Source: Limnomonas spitsbergensis | Taxonomy: Eukaryota; Chlorophyta; Chlorophyceae; Chlamydomonadales | DNA length: 64,000 nt | Assembly: GCA_037349105.1 (NCBI GenBank) | Contig: JAYJMM010000116.1 | Coordinates: forward strand, 2,666,001-2,730,000 | Direction: 5' to 3' | Program-made: the position numbers and the translations under genes | The notes under the pieces: model-generated | What the model saw: the letters and a program-made list of their open reading frames with translations, nothing else | Databases searched by the model: none | Told to the model about the DNA's origin: nothing | In this document: one piece after another, positions 33,501 to 45,500 of the stretch | How the letters are laid out: every line of letters begins with the position of its first letter | How positions within the stretch are numbered: position 1 is the first letter of the stretch

Positions 33501-36500
33501 GTGTGTCACTCCAACAGTGCAAAAGGGACTGGCAAGGTGGGACATGATCCCCGGGGGGCTGGGTGCTGCATGCCCTGGGCTGAGGGGCAAGCCTGTTGTG
33601 GTGTGTCACTCCAACAGTGCAAAGGGGACTGGCGAGGTGGGACATGATCCCCGGGGGGCTGGGTGCTGCATGCCCTTGGCTGAGGGGCAGGCCTGTTGTG
33701 GTGTGTCACTCCAACAGTGCAAAGGGGACTGGCGAGGTGGGACATGATCCCCGGGGGGCCAAGTGCTGCATGCCCTGGGCTGAGGGGCAAGCCTGTTGTG
33801 GGTGTACGGTGAAGTTAGTTGGGGGCAGCACTGCAGCAGGTACAGACAAGGCTGGCTCTGCCACATTGCCTGGCTTGTTACACGCAAAAAGCCTGGTCTG
33901 GCCTGGCCTGGCTTGTTACAGGCAAAAGCCTGGCCTGGCCTGGCTTGTTACAGGCAAAAGCCTGGCCTGGCCTGGCTTGTTACAGGCAAAAGCCTGGCCT
34001 GGCCTGGTTTGCTACAGGCAAAAGCCTGGCCTGGCCTGGCTTGTTACAGGCAAAAGCCTGGCATGGCCTGGCTTGTAACAGGCAAAAGCCTGGCCTGGCC
34101 TGGCTTGCTAAAGGCAAAAGCCTGGCCTGGCCTGGCTTGTTACAGGCAAAAGCCTGGCCTGGCCTGGCTTGTTACAGGCAAAAGCCTGGCCTGGCCTGGC
34201 TTGTTACAGGCAAAAGCCTGGCATGGCCTGGCTTGTTACAGGCAAAAGCCTGGCCTGGCCTGGCTTGTTACAGGCAAAAGCCTGGCCTGGCCTGGCTTGT
34301 TACAAGCAAAAGCCTGGCCTGGCCTGGCTTGCTAAAGGCAAAAGCCTGGCCTGGCCTGGCCTGGCTTGTTACAGGCAAAAGCCTGGCCTGGCCTGGCTTG
34401 TTACAGGCAAAAGCCTGGCCTGGCCTGGCTTGCTAAAGGCAAAAGCCTGGCCTGGCCAGGTTTGCTACAGGCAAAAGCCTGGCCTGGCCTGGCTTGCTAA
34501 AGGCAAAAGCCTGGCCTGGCCTGGCTTGTTACAGGCAAAAGACTGGCCTGGCCTGGCTTGTTACAGGCAAAAGCCTGGCCTGGCCTGGCTTGTTACAGGC
34601 AAAAGCCTGGCCTGGCCTGGTTTGCTACAGGCAAAAGCCTGGCCTGGCCTGGCTTGTTACAGGCAAAAGCCTGGCATGGCCTGGCTTGTTACAGGCAAAA
34701 GCCTGGCCTGGCCTGGCTTGCTAAAGGCAAAAGCCTGGCCTGGCCTGGCTTGTTACAGGCAAAAGCATGGCCTGGCCTGGCTTGCTACAGGCAAAAGCAT
34801 GGCCTGGCCTGGCTTGCTACAGGCAAAAGCCTGGCCTGGCCTGGCTTGTTACAGGCAAAAGCCTGGCATGGCCTGGCTTGTTACAGGCAAAAGCCTGGCC
34901 TGACCTGGCTTGTTACAGGCAAAAGCCTGGCCTGGCCTGGCTTGTTACAGGCAAAAGCCTGGCCTGGCCTGGCTTGCTACAGGCAAAAGCCTGGCCTGGC
35001 CTGGCTTGCTACAGGCAAAAGCCTGGCCTGGCCTGGCTTGTTACAGGCAAAAGCCTGGCCTGGCCTGGCTTGTTACAGGCAAAAGCCTGGCCATGCCTGG
35101 CTTGCTAAAGGCAAAAGCCTGGCCATGCCTGGCTTGCTAAAGGCAAAAGCCTGGCCTGGCCTGGCTTGCTAAAGGCAAAAGCCTGGCCTGGCCTGGCTTG
35201 TTACAGGCAAAAGCCTGGCCTGGCCTGGTTTGCTACAGGCAAAAGCCTGGCCTGGCCTGGCTTGTTACAGGCAAAAGCCTGGCCTGGCCTGGTTTGCTAA
35301 AGGCAAAAGCCTGGCCTGGCCTGGCTTGTTACAGGCAAAAGCATGGCCTGGCCTGGCTTGCTACAGGCAAAAGCATGGCCTGGCCTGGCTTGTTACAGGC
35401 AAAAGCCTGGCCTGGCCTGGCTTGTTACAGGCAAAAGCCTGGCCTGGCCTGGCTTGTTACAGGCAAAAGCCTGGCCTGGCCTGGCTTGTTACAGGCAAAA
35501 GCCTGGCCTGGCCTGGCTTGTTACAGGCAAAAGCCTGGCCTGGCCTGGCTTGCTAAAGGCAAAAGCCTGGCCTGGCCTGGCTTGCTAAAGGCAAAAGCCT
35601 GGCATGGCCTGGCTTGCTAAAGGCAAAAGCCTGGCCTGGCCTAGCTTGTTACAGGCAAAAGACTGGCCTGGCCTGGCTTGTTACAGGCAAAAGCCTGGCC
35701 TGGCCTGGCTTGTTACAGGCAAAAGCCTGGCCTGGCCTGGTTTGCTACAGGCAAAAGCCTGGCCTGGCCTGGCTTGTTACAGGCAAAAGCCTGGCATGGC
35801 CTGGCTTGTTACAGGCAAAAGCCTGGCCTGGCCTGGCTTGTTACAGGCAAAAGCCTGGCCTGGCCTGGTTTGCTACATGCAAAAGCCTGGCCTGGCCTGG
35901 CTTGTTACAGGCAAAAGCATGGCCTGGCATGGCTTGTTACAGGCAAAAGCCTGGCCTGGCCTGGCTTGTTACAGGCAAATCCTGGCCTGGCCTGGTTTGC
36001 TACAGGCAAAAGCCTGGCCTGGCCTGGCTTGTTACAGGCAAAAGCCTGGCCTGGCCTTGCTTGCTACAGGCAAAAGCCTGGCCTGGCCTGGCTTGTTACA
36101 GGCAAAAGCCTGGCCTGGCCTGGCTTGTTACAGGCAAAAGCCTGGCATGGCCTGGCTTGTTACAGGCAAAAGCCTGGCCTGGCCTGGCTTGTTACAGGCA
36201 AAAGCCTGGCCTGGCCTGGCTTGCTAAAGGCAAAAGCCTGGCCTGGCCTGGCTTGTTACAAGCAAAAGCCTGGCCTGGCCTGGCTTGCTACAGGCAAAAG
36301 CCTGGCCTGGCCTGGCTTGTTACAGGCAAAAGCCTGGCCTGGCCTAGCTTGTTACAGGCAAAAGCCTGGCCTGGCCTGGTTTGCTACAGGCAAAAGCCTG
36401 GCCTGGCCTGGCTTGTTACAGGCAAAAGCCTGGCCTGGCCTGGCTTGTTACAGGCAAAAGCCTGGCCTGGCCTGGCTCGTTACAGGCAAAAGCCTGGCCT

Positions 36501-39500
36501 GGCCTGGCTTGTTACAGGCAAAAGCCTGGCCTGGCCTGGCTTGTTACAGGCAAAAGCCTGGCCTGGCCTGGTTTGCTACATGCAAAAGCCTGGCCTGGCC
36601 TGGCTTGTTACAGGCAAAAGCCTGGCATGGCCTGGCTTGTTACAGGCAAAAGCCTGGCCTGGCCTGGCTTGTTACAGGCAAAAGCCTGGCCTGGCCTGGC
36701 TTGCTACAGGCAAAAGCCTGGCCTGGCCTGGCTTGTTACAGGCAAAAGCCTGGCCTGGCCTGGCTTGTTACAGGCAAAAGCCTGGCATGGCCTGGCTTGT
36801 TACAGGCAAAAGCCTGGCCTGGCCTGGCTTGTTACAGGCAAAAGCCTGGCCTGGCCTGGCTTGTTACAGGCAAAAGCCTGGCCTGGCCTGGCTTGTTACA
36901 GGCAAAAGCCTGGCATGGCCTGGCTTGTTACAGGCAAAAGCCTGGCCTGGCCTGGCTTGTTACAGGCAAAAGCCTGGCCTGGCCTGGCTTGTTACAGGCA
37001 AAAGCCTGGTCTGGCCTGGCCTGGCTTGTTACAGGCAAAAGCCTGGCCTGGCCTGGCTTGCTAAAGGCAAAAGCCTGGCCTGGCCTGGCTTGGCTTGGTC
37101 CAGGTTACAGGCAGAAAGCTGTCAATGCCATCATACATCATCATTTGATTCATATCAAGATGTGTCATAGGAGTCATGGCCGATTTGTAGCTACTCTTAT
37201 AGCTGAAGCCTCACTGCACCCTTGCACCAGCTGCAACATTTGCACCTGCTGCGCCCCTCCTCCTTCTCCTCCTCCTCCTCCTCCTTCTCCTCCTCCTCCT
37301 CCTCCTCCTCCCCCTTCTCCTCCTCCTCCTCCTTTTCCTCCTCCTCCACCCCGCGTCGCCTATCATGCCTCCTTGCAAGCTTCAGCTGCTCCCCATCCCT
37401 CGGCAGGTTTCCTGTGCCAACTATGAGGCGCGTGCGTTGGGGATCCGCGCCGACATGCGCATCGCTGAGGCCAAGCAGCTCTGTCCCGAGGTGGTTGCTG
37501 TTCCCTACCTCTTCGATCGGTACCAGGTGCGGTCCACCCACGCACTCACGCAACTTGGACACAAGCTTACAAGAAAATGAGGAAGAAATGAGGTGTAGCT
37601 TTCTAATGGTCGAAAAGCATCTGAAGCTGATTTTCTTCTAATCAATACCGGTAAGAGAGAATTCTTACTTTCAAGAAATTTAGTGTCTGATGAATCCCTG
37701 CCAGCTCCATGGCATGTGCCGGAGATGTAATGAGTCCCGTCAAGAAAACGCCATGTAACACCACACATTTTTTAGTGATTTGTGCCCGTCTGGCATGATG
37801 TTCCGTCTCTCCCATACCCGCTATATTTACTTATCTTCCGCCCTGTCCCTTTGTGGCCTCATGGGCTTGGTGCTGGTAACAAGTGTCCGAGCAGGTTTAA
37901 TTTGTTTTCTTTGTGTTATTTTGGCTTGTCCGATGTATCTAATGTCTTGCCAGTAGACACATCGTGCCGCCCTATTGTTCAGATCTGCCCCCCTGACCCT
38001 TTTTTGGTAATGTCTTGCCAACTGGAAGTATCGGAGCAGGATAACCGATTCCTGGCGCCCCACTCCAGCTGTTGTTCTGATCTGTCCCCCTGACCCCTTG
38101 TAACGACGCCGCCTGAAGGAGGTGTCGGAGCTGGTGTATAGGACCTGGTCTGCCATACTCCAGCTGTTAAATTTAAACTGTTCTTTTGTCTTTGGATGCT
38201 TGGCCGGGGTCCCAAGCAAGTCTTCCCTTGGACTCAAGAAGGGATCAAGGTGTTTCAACCTGTTTCCCTGACCCCTTGTGATGTTGCTGCCTGAAGGAAG
38301 TATCGGAGCAGGTTTATCGGATTCTCGTCCGCCATACTAGCTGTGTGCAGCCGCTGTCTTGTGATGAGGCGCTGCTGGATGTGACGGGGCTGGGCGATGC
38401 GGAGCACGTGGCGGCTCAGATCCGCGCTGAAATACTGGAGGCCACGGGATGCGCGGCGAGTGCGGGTGCGGTCTGTGCTGCATGGGGTCAGTGTTATTTT
38501 CATCAGGGCGCATCAGCTTCAGCTTAAATTCTGCTACATCGCACAGCTGTGGCTCTGGACACCTGGGAAGGGGCCTCCAACTTCCCCCCCGGGCCGCATC
38601 CCCCACAACTTTTGGGAGATGCGGCCCGTGGGGGCAGTTGGAGACCCCTTCACCTGGGTAAGCAAGCCCTGTTTCATTCGCCATAGGCCGGCCACAGTTG
38701 GGTCTTAATCTGCACAGCGGTGGCAACCCAGCAGACCCCTCAAAGTCGGTATGGTGCTCACTAAACCAGGTTACATGAAGGTAGCGCTGCATGCCTTGCC
38801 CTGGTCTGGGTGGCATCGAACTTGCTGACCGTTGCCAGATCCGCAAAGGCTGAATTTGAATTTGAATCTGCGGCTATGCATGTATTGGATCCTGAATTAG
38901 ATGTCGTGAGTTGCGGCTTGTAAGGCATTAGACATTTACTGCATTCAAATTTGAATTTCGAATTCGCAGGCACTGGATACCATGCCAGAGGCAAATTCAA
39001 ATTCAAAATTGTATTTCCAGGCATTGGATGCTGCATCCTGGCGGCCCGGATGGCCACTCGTCGCGGCAAGCCAAACGGGCAGCATTTCGTGCCGCGCTCC
39101 GGCATGCTGGAATTCTTGTCAGAGATGAATGTGGATCAGCTGCCTGGTGAGACGTCAAAATAGTATGTGTCACGTGTGATGGTTGGTAGGCGGAGAGGTG
39201 TGCTGTTGGACCGGTCCTCAACCGAGGGGTGTTGCTGAAGTTGCAGATGTTGCAGATGTTGCGGATCTTGCTGCACAGATGATCAGTCATTACTTAACCC
39301 TAAGCCCTAAACCCAAATCTATGACTTTTTGTGCGTCCGCATGTCAAAGCATTTTCATATCCCATATTTCGTCTGGTTGGAACACCGCCAGTATCAGGGG
39401 AAGGGGCCAATGCTATCAAAATTGGATTTCAGCCAGTCTGCACCACCCCAGCAATGTTCCCGGTAACGGTGCGTACGCGGCCTTGGCCCATGCCGCACTG

Positions 39501-42500
39501 TTTCCTCAACCCTCACGCCCCTGCCGGGTGTAGTTTCTTTCTTGGGTAACAGATGGTAGAAGCGTAGCTCTTACCGTCTGGGACCCTAATAGTGCCGCAC
39601 CACGCTTTAGAGAATCATCGGGATTACTCCGGTGCCCTCAGGTGCCCTCCGGGCACTCGAGTAATCCCGATGATTCTCTAAAGTGCAAAGCAGAGCTCTA
39701 GGCATTATGCCGCAGCTCTGCTGCTCTGCTGCACCGTAGGTGGAGAGCCGAGGCGTGCCTCGGATGCCCAGAGGGCACCTGAGCAACCCTGATGATTCTC
39801 TAAAGCGTGTTGCGGTCAATTTTTTTCCGCTACAAAAAAAAATCCGGTCTTTTTCCGCTTAGGCCTTTCCCTGTCAACGTGGACGACGTTCGGCACGTCC
39901 CACTTGGGGGAGCCCGCGATTTTGGCCGTTCTTGTCATGATCATGGCTGGTGTGGCGCCCCCTGTGAGCCTGTGAGTCAACACTGCTGTGATCAAAAAGG
40001 CTGGGTCTCCCTCAACCTGCTCAGGTGTGGGCTGGAGCACCCGCAACAAGCTGTCAGGCCTGGGGATCACGACCGTCCGGCAGCTGCGGGGACATTCTAA
40101 AGAGATGCTTCAGCGTCACCTGGGGTCCAAGACCGGGCAGGTGTGACCGCCTGGGGCTCTGCAGCACTTTTTCAAAATAAGAAAGTGTCAGTCACGCCTT
40201 CAAACAATTTACCCTCAAAGGGGTGTTGAGATTTTTCAAAATTCGAAAGTCCTGGGGTCCAAGACTGGGCAGGTGTGACTGCCTGGGGCTCTGCAAGGAG
40301 AGGGGTTCTGTGAGGCTTGGCACAAGACGTTGTTGCAGTCAGTTTGGCAGCTGTCATTTTTGACCAATTTATGGATCCACGGATGGATGTCTGCATTGGA
40401 AATGGCGCAGACGAGCCCTCGGCTCATGCCGCGTTGTTTCCTTAGCCTTCACACCTCTGCGGGGCCTAGTTTTCTTTCTTTCTTTGATGGATACCTGCAT
40501 TCATTGATGGATACCTGCATTCATTGATGGATACCTGCATTCATTGATGGATACCTGCATTCATTGATGGATACCTGCATTCATTGATGGATACCTGCAT
40601 TCATTGATGGATACCTGCATTCATTGATGGATACCTGCATTCATTGATGGATACCTGCATTCATTGATGGATACCTGCATTCATTGATGGATACCTGCAT
40701 TCATTGATGGATACCTGCATTCATTGATGGATACCTGCTTTCGTTGATGGATACTTGCATTCATTGATGGATACCTGCATTCATTGATGGATACCTGCAT
40801 TCATTGATGGTTACTTGCATTCATTGATGGATACCTGCATTCATTGATGGATACCTGCATTCATTGATGGATACCTGCATTCATTGATGGATGCCTGCAT
40901 TCATTGATGGATGCCTGCATTCGTTGATGGATACCTGCATTCATTGATGGATACCTGCATTCATTGATGGATACCTGCATTCATTGATGGATACCTGCAT
41001 TCATTGATGGATACCTGCATTCATTGATGGATACCTGCATTCATTGATGGATACCTGCATTCATTGATGGATACCTGCATTCATTGATGGATACCTGCAT
41101 TCATTGATGGATACCTGCATTCGTTGATGGATACTTGCATTCATTGATGGATACCTGCATTCATTGATGGATACCTGCATTCATTGATGGATGCCTGCAT
41201 TCATTGATGGATGCCTGCATTCGTTGATGGATACCTGCATTCATTGATGGATACCTGCATTCATTGATGGATACCTGCATTCATTGATGGATACCTGCAT
41301 TCGTTGATGGATACCAGCATTCATTGATGGAAACCTGCATTCATTGTTGGATACTTGCATTCATTGATGGATACCTGCATTCATTGATGGATACCTGCAT
41401 TCATTGATGGATACTTGCATTCGTTGATGGATACCTGCATTCATTGATGGAAACCTGCATTCATTGATGGATACTTGCATTCATTGATGGATACCTGCAT
41501 TCATTGATGGATACCTGCATTCATTGATGGATACCTGCATTCATTGATGGATACCTGCATTCATTGATGGATACCTGCATTCATTGATGGATACCTGCAT
41601 TCATTGATGGATACCTGCATTCATTGATGGATACCTGCATTCATTGATGGATACCTGCATTCGTCGATGGATACCTGCATTCATTGATGGATACCTGCAT
41701 TCATTGATGGATACTTGCATTCGTCGATGGATACCTGCATTCGTTGATGGATACTTGCATTCATTGATGGATACCTGCATTCATTGATGGATACTTGCAT
41801 TCATTGATGGATACCTGCATTCATTGATGGATACCTGCATTCGTTGATGGATACCTGCATTCGTTGATGGATACCTGCATTCATTGATGGATACCTGCAT
41901 TCATTGATGGATACCTGCATTCGTTGATGGATACCTGCATTCATTGATGGATACCTGCATTCATTGATGGATACCTGCATTCGTTGATGGATACCTGCAT
42001 TCGTTGATGGATACCTGCATTCATTGATGGATACCTGCATTCATTGATGGATACCTGCATTCGTTGATGGATACCTGCATTCATTGATGGATACCTGCAT
42101 TCATTGATGGATACCTGCATTCATTGATGGATACCTGCATTCATTGATGGATACATGCATTCATTGATGGATACCTGCATTCATTGATGGATACCTGCAT
42201 TCGTTGATGGATACCTGCATTCGTTGATGGATACCTGCATTCATTGATGGATACCTGCATTCGTTGATGGATACCTGCATTCGTCGATGGATACCTGCAT
42301 TCATTGATGGATACCTGCATTCGTTGATGGATACCTGCATTCATTGATGGATACGTGCATTCATTGATGGATACCTGCATTCATTGATGGATACCTGCAT
42401 TCATTGATGGATACCTGCATTCATTGATGGATACCTGCATTCATTGATGGATACCTGCATTCATTGATGGATACCTGCATTCATTGATGGATACCTGCAT

Positions 42501-45500
42501 TCATTGATGGATACCTGCATTCATTGATGGATACTTGCATTCATTGATGGAAACCTGCATTCATTGATGGATACTTGCATTCATTGATGGATACTTGCAT
42601 TCATTGATGGATACCTGCATTTATTGATGGATACTTGCATTCATTGATGGATACCTGCATTCATTGATGGATACCTGCATTCATTGATGGATACTTGCAT
42701 TCGTTGATGGATACTTGCATTCGTTGATGGATACTTGCATTCATTGATGGATACCTGCATTCATTGATGGATACCTGCATTCGTTGATGGATACCTGCAT
42801 TCATTGATGGATACCTGCATTCGTTGATGGATACCTGCATTCGTTGATGGATACCTGCATTCATTGATGGATACCTGCATTCATTGATGGATACCTGCAT
42901 TCATTTACTGACTCCGTGTGTTACACATACAGTTTTGAGCCTTCCCATGACAGGATATGCAAACCTGCGTGGACCATACCTCTCCCCTCCCCTCACGCCC
43001 CCTTTTCGCCCCTCCCGGTCACGTTCTCCCCTCATTTTTTCTTTTTGGGGGGACATTGCAAAGTGCTAACCCACTTTGCCCCTAGCTGCGCTCTTTCCTG
43101 AACCTCCATGCTCTAATGGGGTGTAGCTTTGTTTATTTCTCAACCCGCATTAAATCCGAGTCTCTGACGCTCTGCGCCTTGCTGTTGCCCCTTCAGTCCC
43201 TGTGGCTGTTTGCTCACGGCGTGGACGACCGGGTGGTGGAGAGCGTCGGCGGCCGCCGCAGTGTCGGCGCTGAATGCAACTACGGCGTGCGGTGCTCAAA
43301 CCCTGAAGACGCGGACCGCCTGCTGCAGGGCCTCGCGGCCGAGGTCGGCACCCGCTTGAAGGCGGCGGGTGTGCGCGGGCGTTGCGTGACGCTCAAGATC
43401 AAACGCAGGCAGGCGGGCGCGCCGGAGCCTCAGAAGTTTCTCGGCCACGGCTGGTGCGACAATGTCAGCCGCTCGCTCACCACGGCCACCTTCACCGATA
43501 GCGGGGAGCAGGTACAGGGCGTCTGCTGCACCCTCCCCCACCCTCCCCGTTCGGCCCCGAGCTGCGCTGTTCCCTTAACCCGCGCGCCCCTAGGGGGAGC
43601 GCATTTTATTTATTTCTCCCCCTCCCACCCCCTGCTGTGGGCTGGGCAGCTGTCTGCTGGTCGGCTGCCACAGGCCTGGTTGGTAATTTGGTACCAAACC
43701 TTGACTGGCGTAAGGCCAACGGGGCCCAAGCAGCAGGCACCTAACTGCACCAATTCTGCACGGCTGTGGGCAGTGATGCAGCTGAATTGAAGCTGCAGCA
43801 GCCTAGAATAAATATGGGGTTCCAGATGCGGGTAGTCTTGTGCTGCCTTCACTTCTGAATGAGAGGGGTGAGGGAGGTGACAACACATCTCTGTAAAAGA
43901 TAAAAATAGCAGGGCATGTTAAGTATATTGCCAATGCCTGTAAGGATGAAATATTACTCAATGGCACCCGGATGACTTTCCCCCCCTGACAGGTTCTGTC
44001 TGGAGCCAGGGAGCTGATGGCCGCGCTTCGCATCCCACCTGAGGAGTTGCGTGGCTTGGGAATCACAGTGAGAGAGATGGGGTGCATGAGTGCATGGGTG
44101 CATGGGGCGCACGAGTGCATGGGGTGCATGAGTGCATGGGGTGCATGAGTGCATGGGGCGCACGAGTGCATGGGGTGCACGTGTGCATGGGGCGCACGAG
44201 TGCATGGGGTGCACGAATGCATGGGGTGCACGAGTGCATGGGGTGCATGAGTGCATGGGGTGCACGAGTGCATGGGGCGCACGAGTGCATGGGGTGCACG
44301 AGTGCATGGGGTGCATGAGTGCATGGGGCGCACGAGTGCATGGGGTGCACGTGTGCATGGGGCGCACGAGTGCATGGGGTGCACGAATGCATGAGTGCAC
44401 GAATGCATGGGGTGCATGAGTGCATGGGGTGCACGAGTGCATGGGGCGCACGAGTGCATGGGGCGCACGAGTGCATGGGGCGCACGAGTGCATGGGGTGC
44501 ACGAGTGCATGGGGCGCACGAGTGCATGGGGTGCACGAATGCATGGGGTGCACGAGTGCATGAGTGCATGAATGAGGGAGAGTGGGTGCGTTGCATGTAC
44601 TGGTATCGTGACTGCACGAGTGAGATGAGAGAATGGGTGCAAGAGTGTGGTGAGGGAGAGTGGGTGTACGGGTGGGAGGAAGTGGTTGTGCAACGTGTAT
44701 AGAGTGGGTCTACAGGTGAGTGACAATGGATGTACGGGTGGGAGAAAGTGGGTGTATGAGTGTGGTGAGACAGAGTGGGATTGTATTGTGTGGGAGATTG
44801 GGAGCATCATCCCTTGAACTGTACAAGTGAGAGCAGGCATATGGGCATCATCTGACAAGCAAAGGCTTGTGGTCATCATGTGATGCTGACGGGGGAGGTC
44901 GTGAAAAAACGCCACGGAGGATTCAAATTGCATCCTCTCACAATTTCAGCCGTCTAAAGTACTGATCAACGATTACACCAGATTCGTCGGGAAATCGAGA
45001 GTTATGTTTACTGTTTGCCCTCAGGGCATTCTGAAGGCAGCATGGCAGAAATATTTGAACCACTCCTGAGATAAGACCATTCAAATTTGCAGATGTAAAA
45101 CAGATGAATTCTGACGAGAAAAATGATATGCCGGACTCTTGCAAGCAGGTCGGGAAACTGGACAATGAACAAAGCTCCCACTCGGCCCGGCCTGGCTTCT
45201 CCCATGCTGCCAATCTAGCCGCGCCGCCCCGCACAGCCTACGAGCCGCCCCTTCCCGGAACCTCCCCTTGGCTGCCCTGGGCCGACCCCGAGCCCGCTGC
45301 CAAGCCAGCGCTCCCCTCCCCCGGGTCCGCTCAACGAGCGCATCCCTTTTCTCCCGTCCCCGTGGAGCACACAGGCGCCAAGGCGGCTCCGCCTGTTGCA
45401 GCGCTTGCCGCTGCGGAGGCCTCCTGGTCCTCCAGGAGGGCCCAAGCACAGGCGATCCCCTCAGCGGCAGCAGAGACGGCGTTGACAGGATCAGACCACG

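Noticed and set aside
33796..37426. Long open frames (up to 582 codons) over the 32-bp array
   Set aside because: The unit lacks stop codons in the forward frames, so frames stay open by default; product is pure repeat, and it lies within the REV1 intron 6.
28049..42903. CRISPR array (22-, 32- or 20-bp direct repeats)
   Set aside because: Units are directly adjacent with no unique spacers, lie inside a eukaryotic gene, and no cas genes are present.
43803..44933. 376-codon minus-strand frame rich in HSCTPCTRAP
   Set aside because: Opposite strand of the 17-bp minisatellite in REV1 intron 12.
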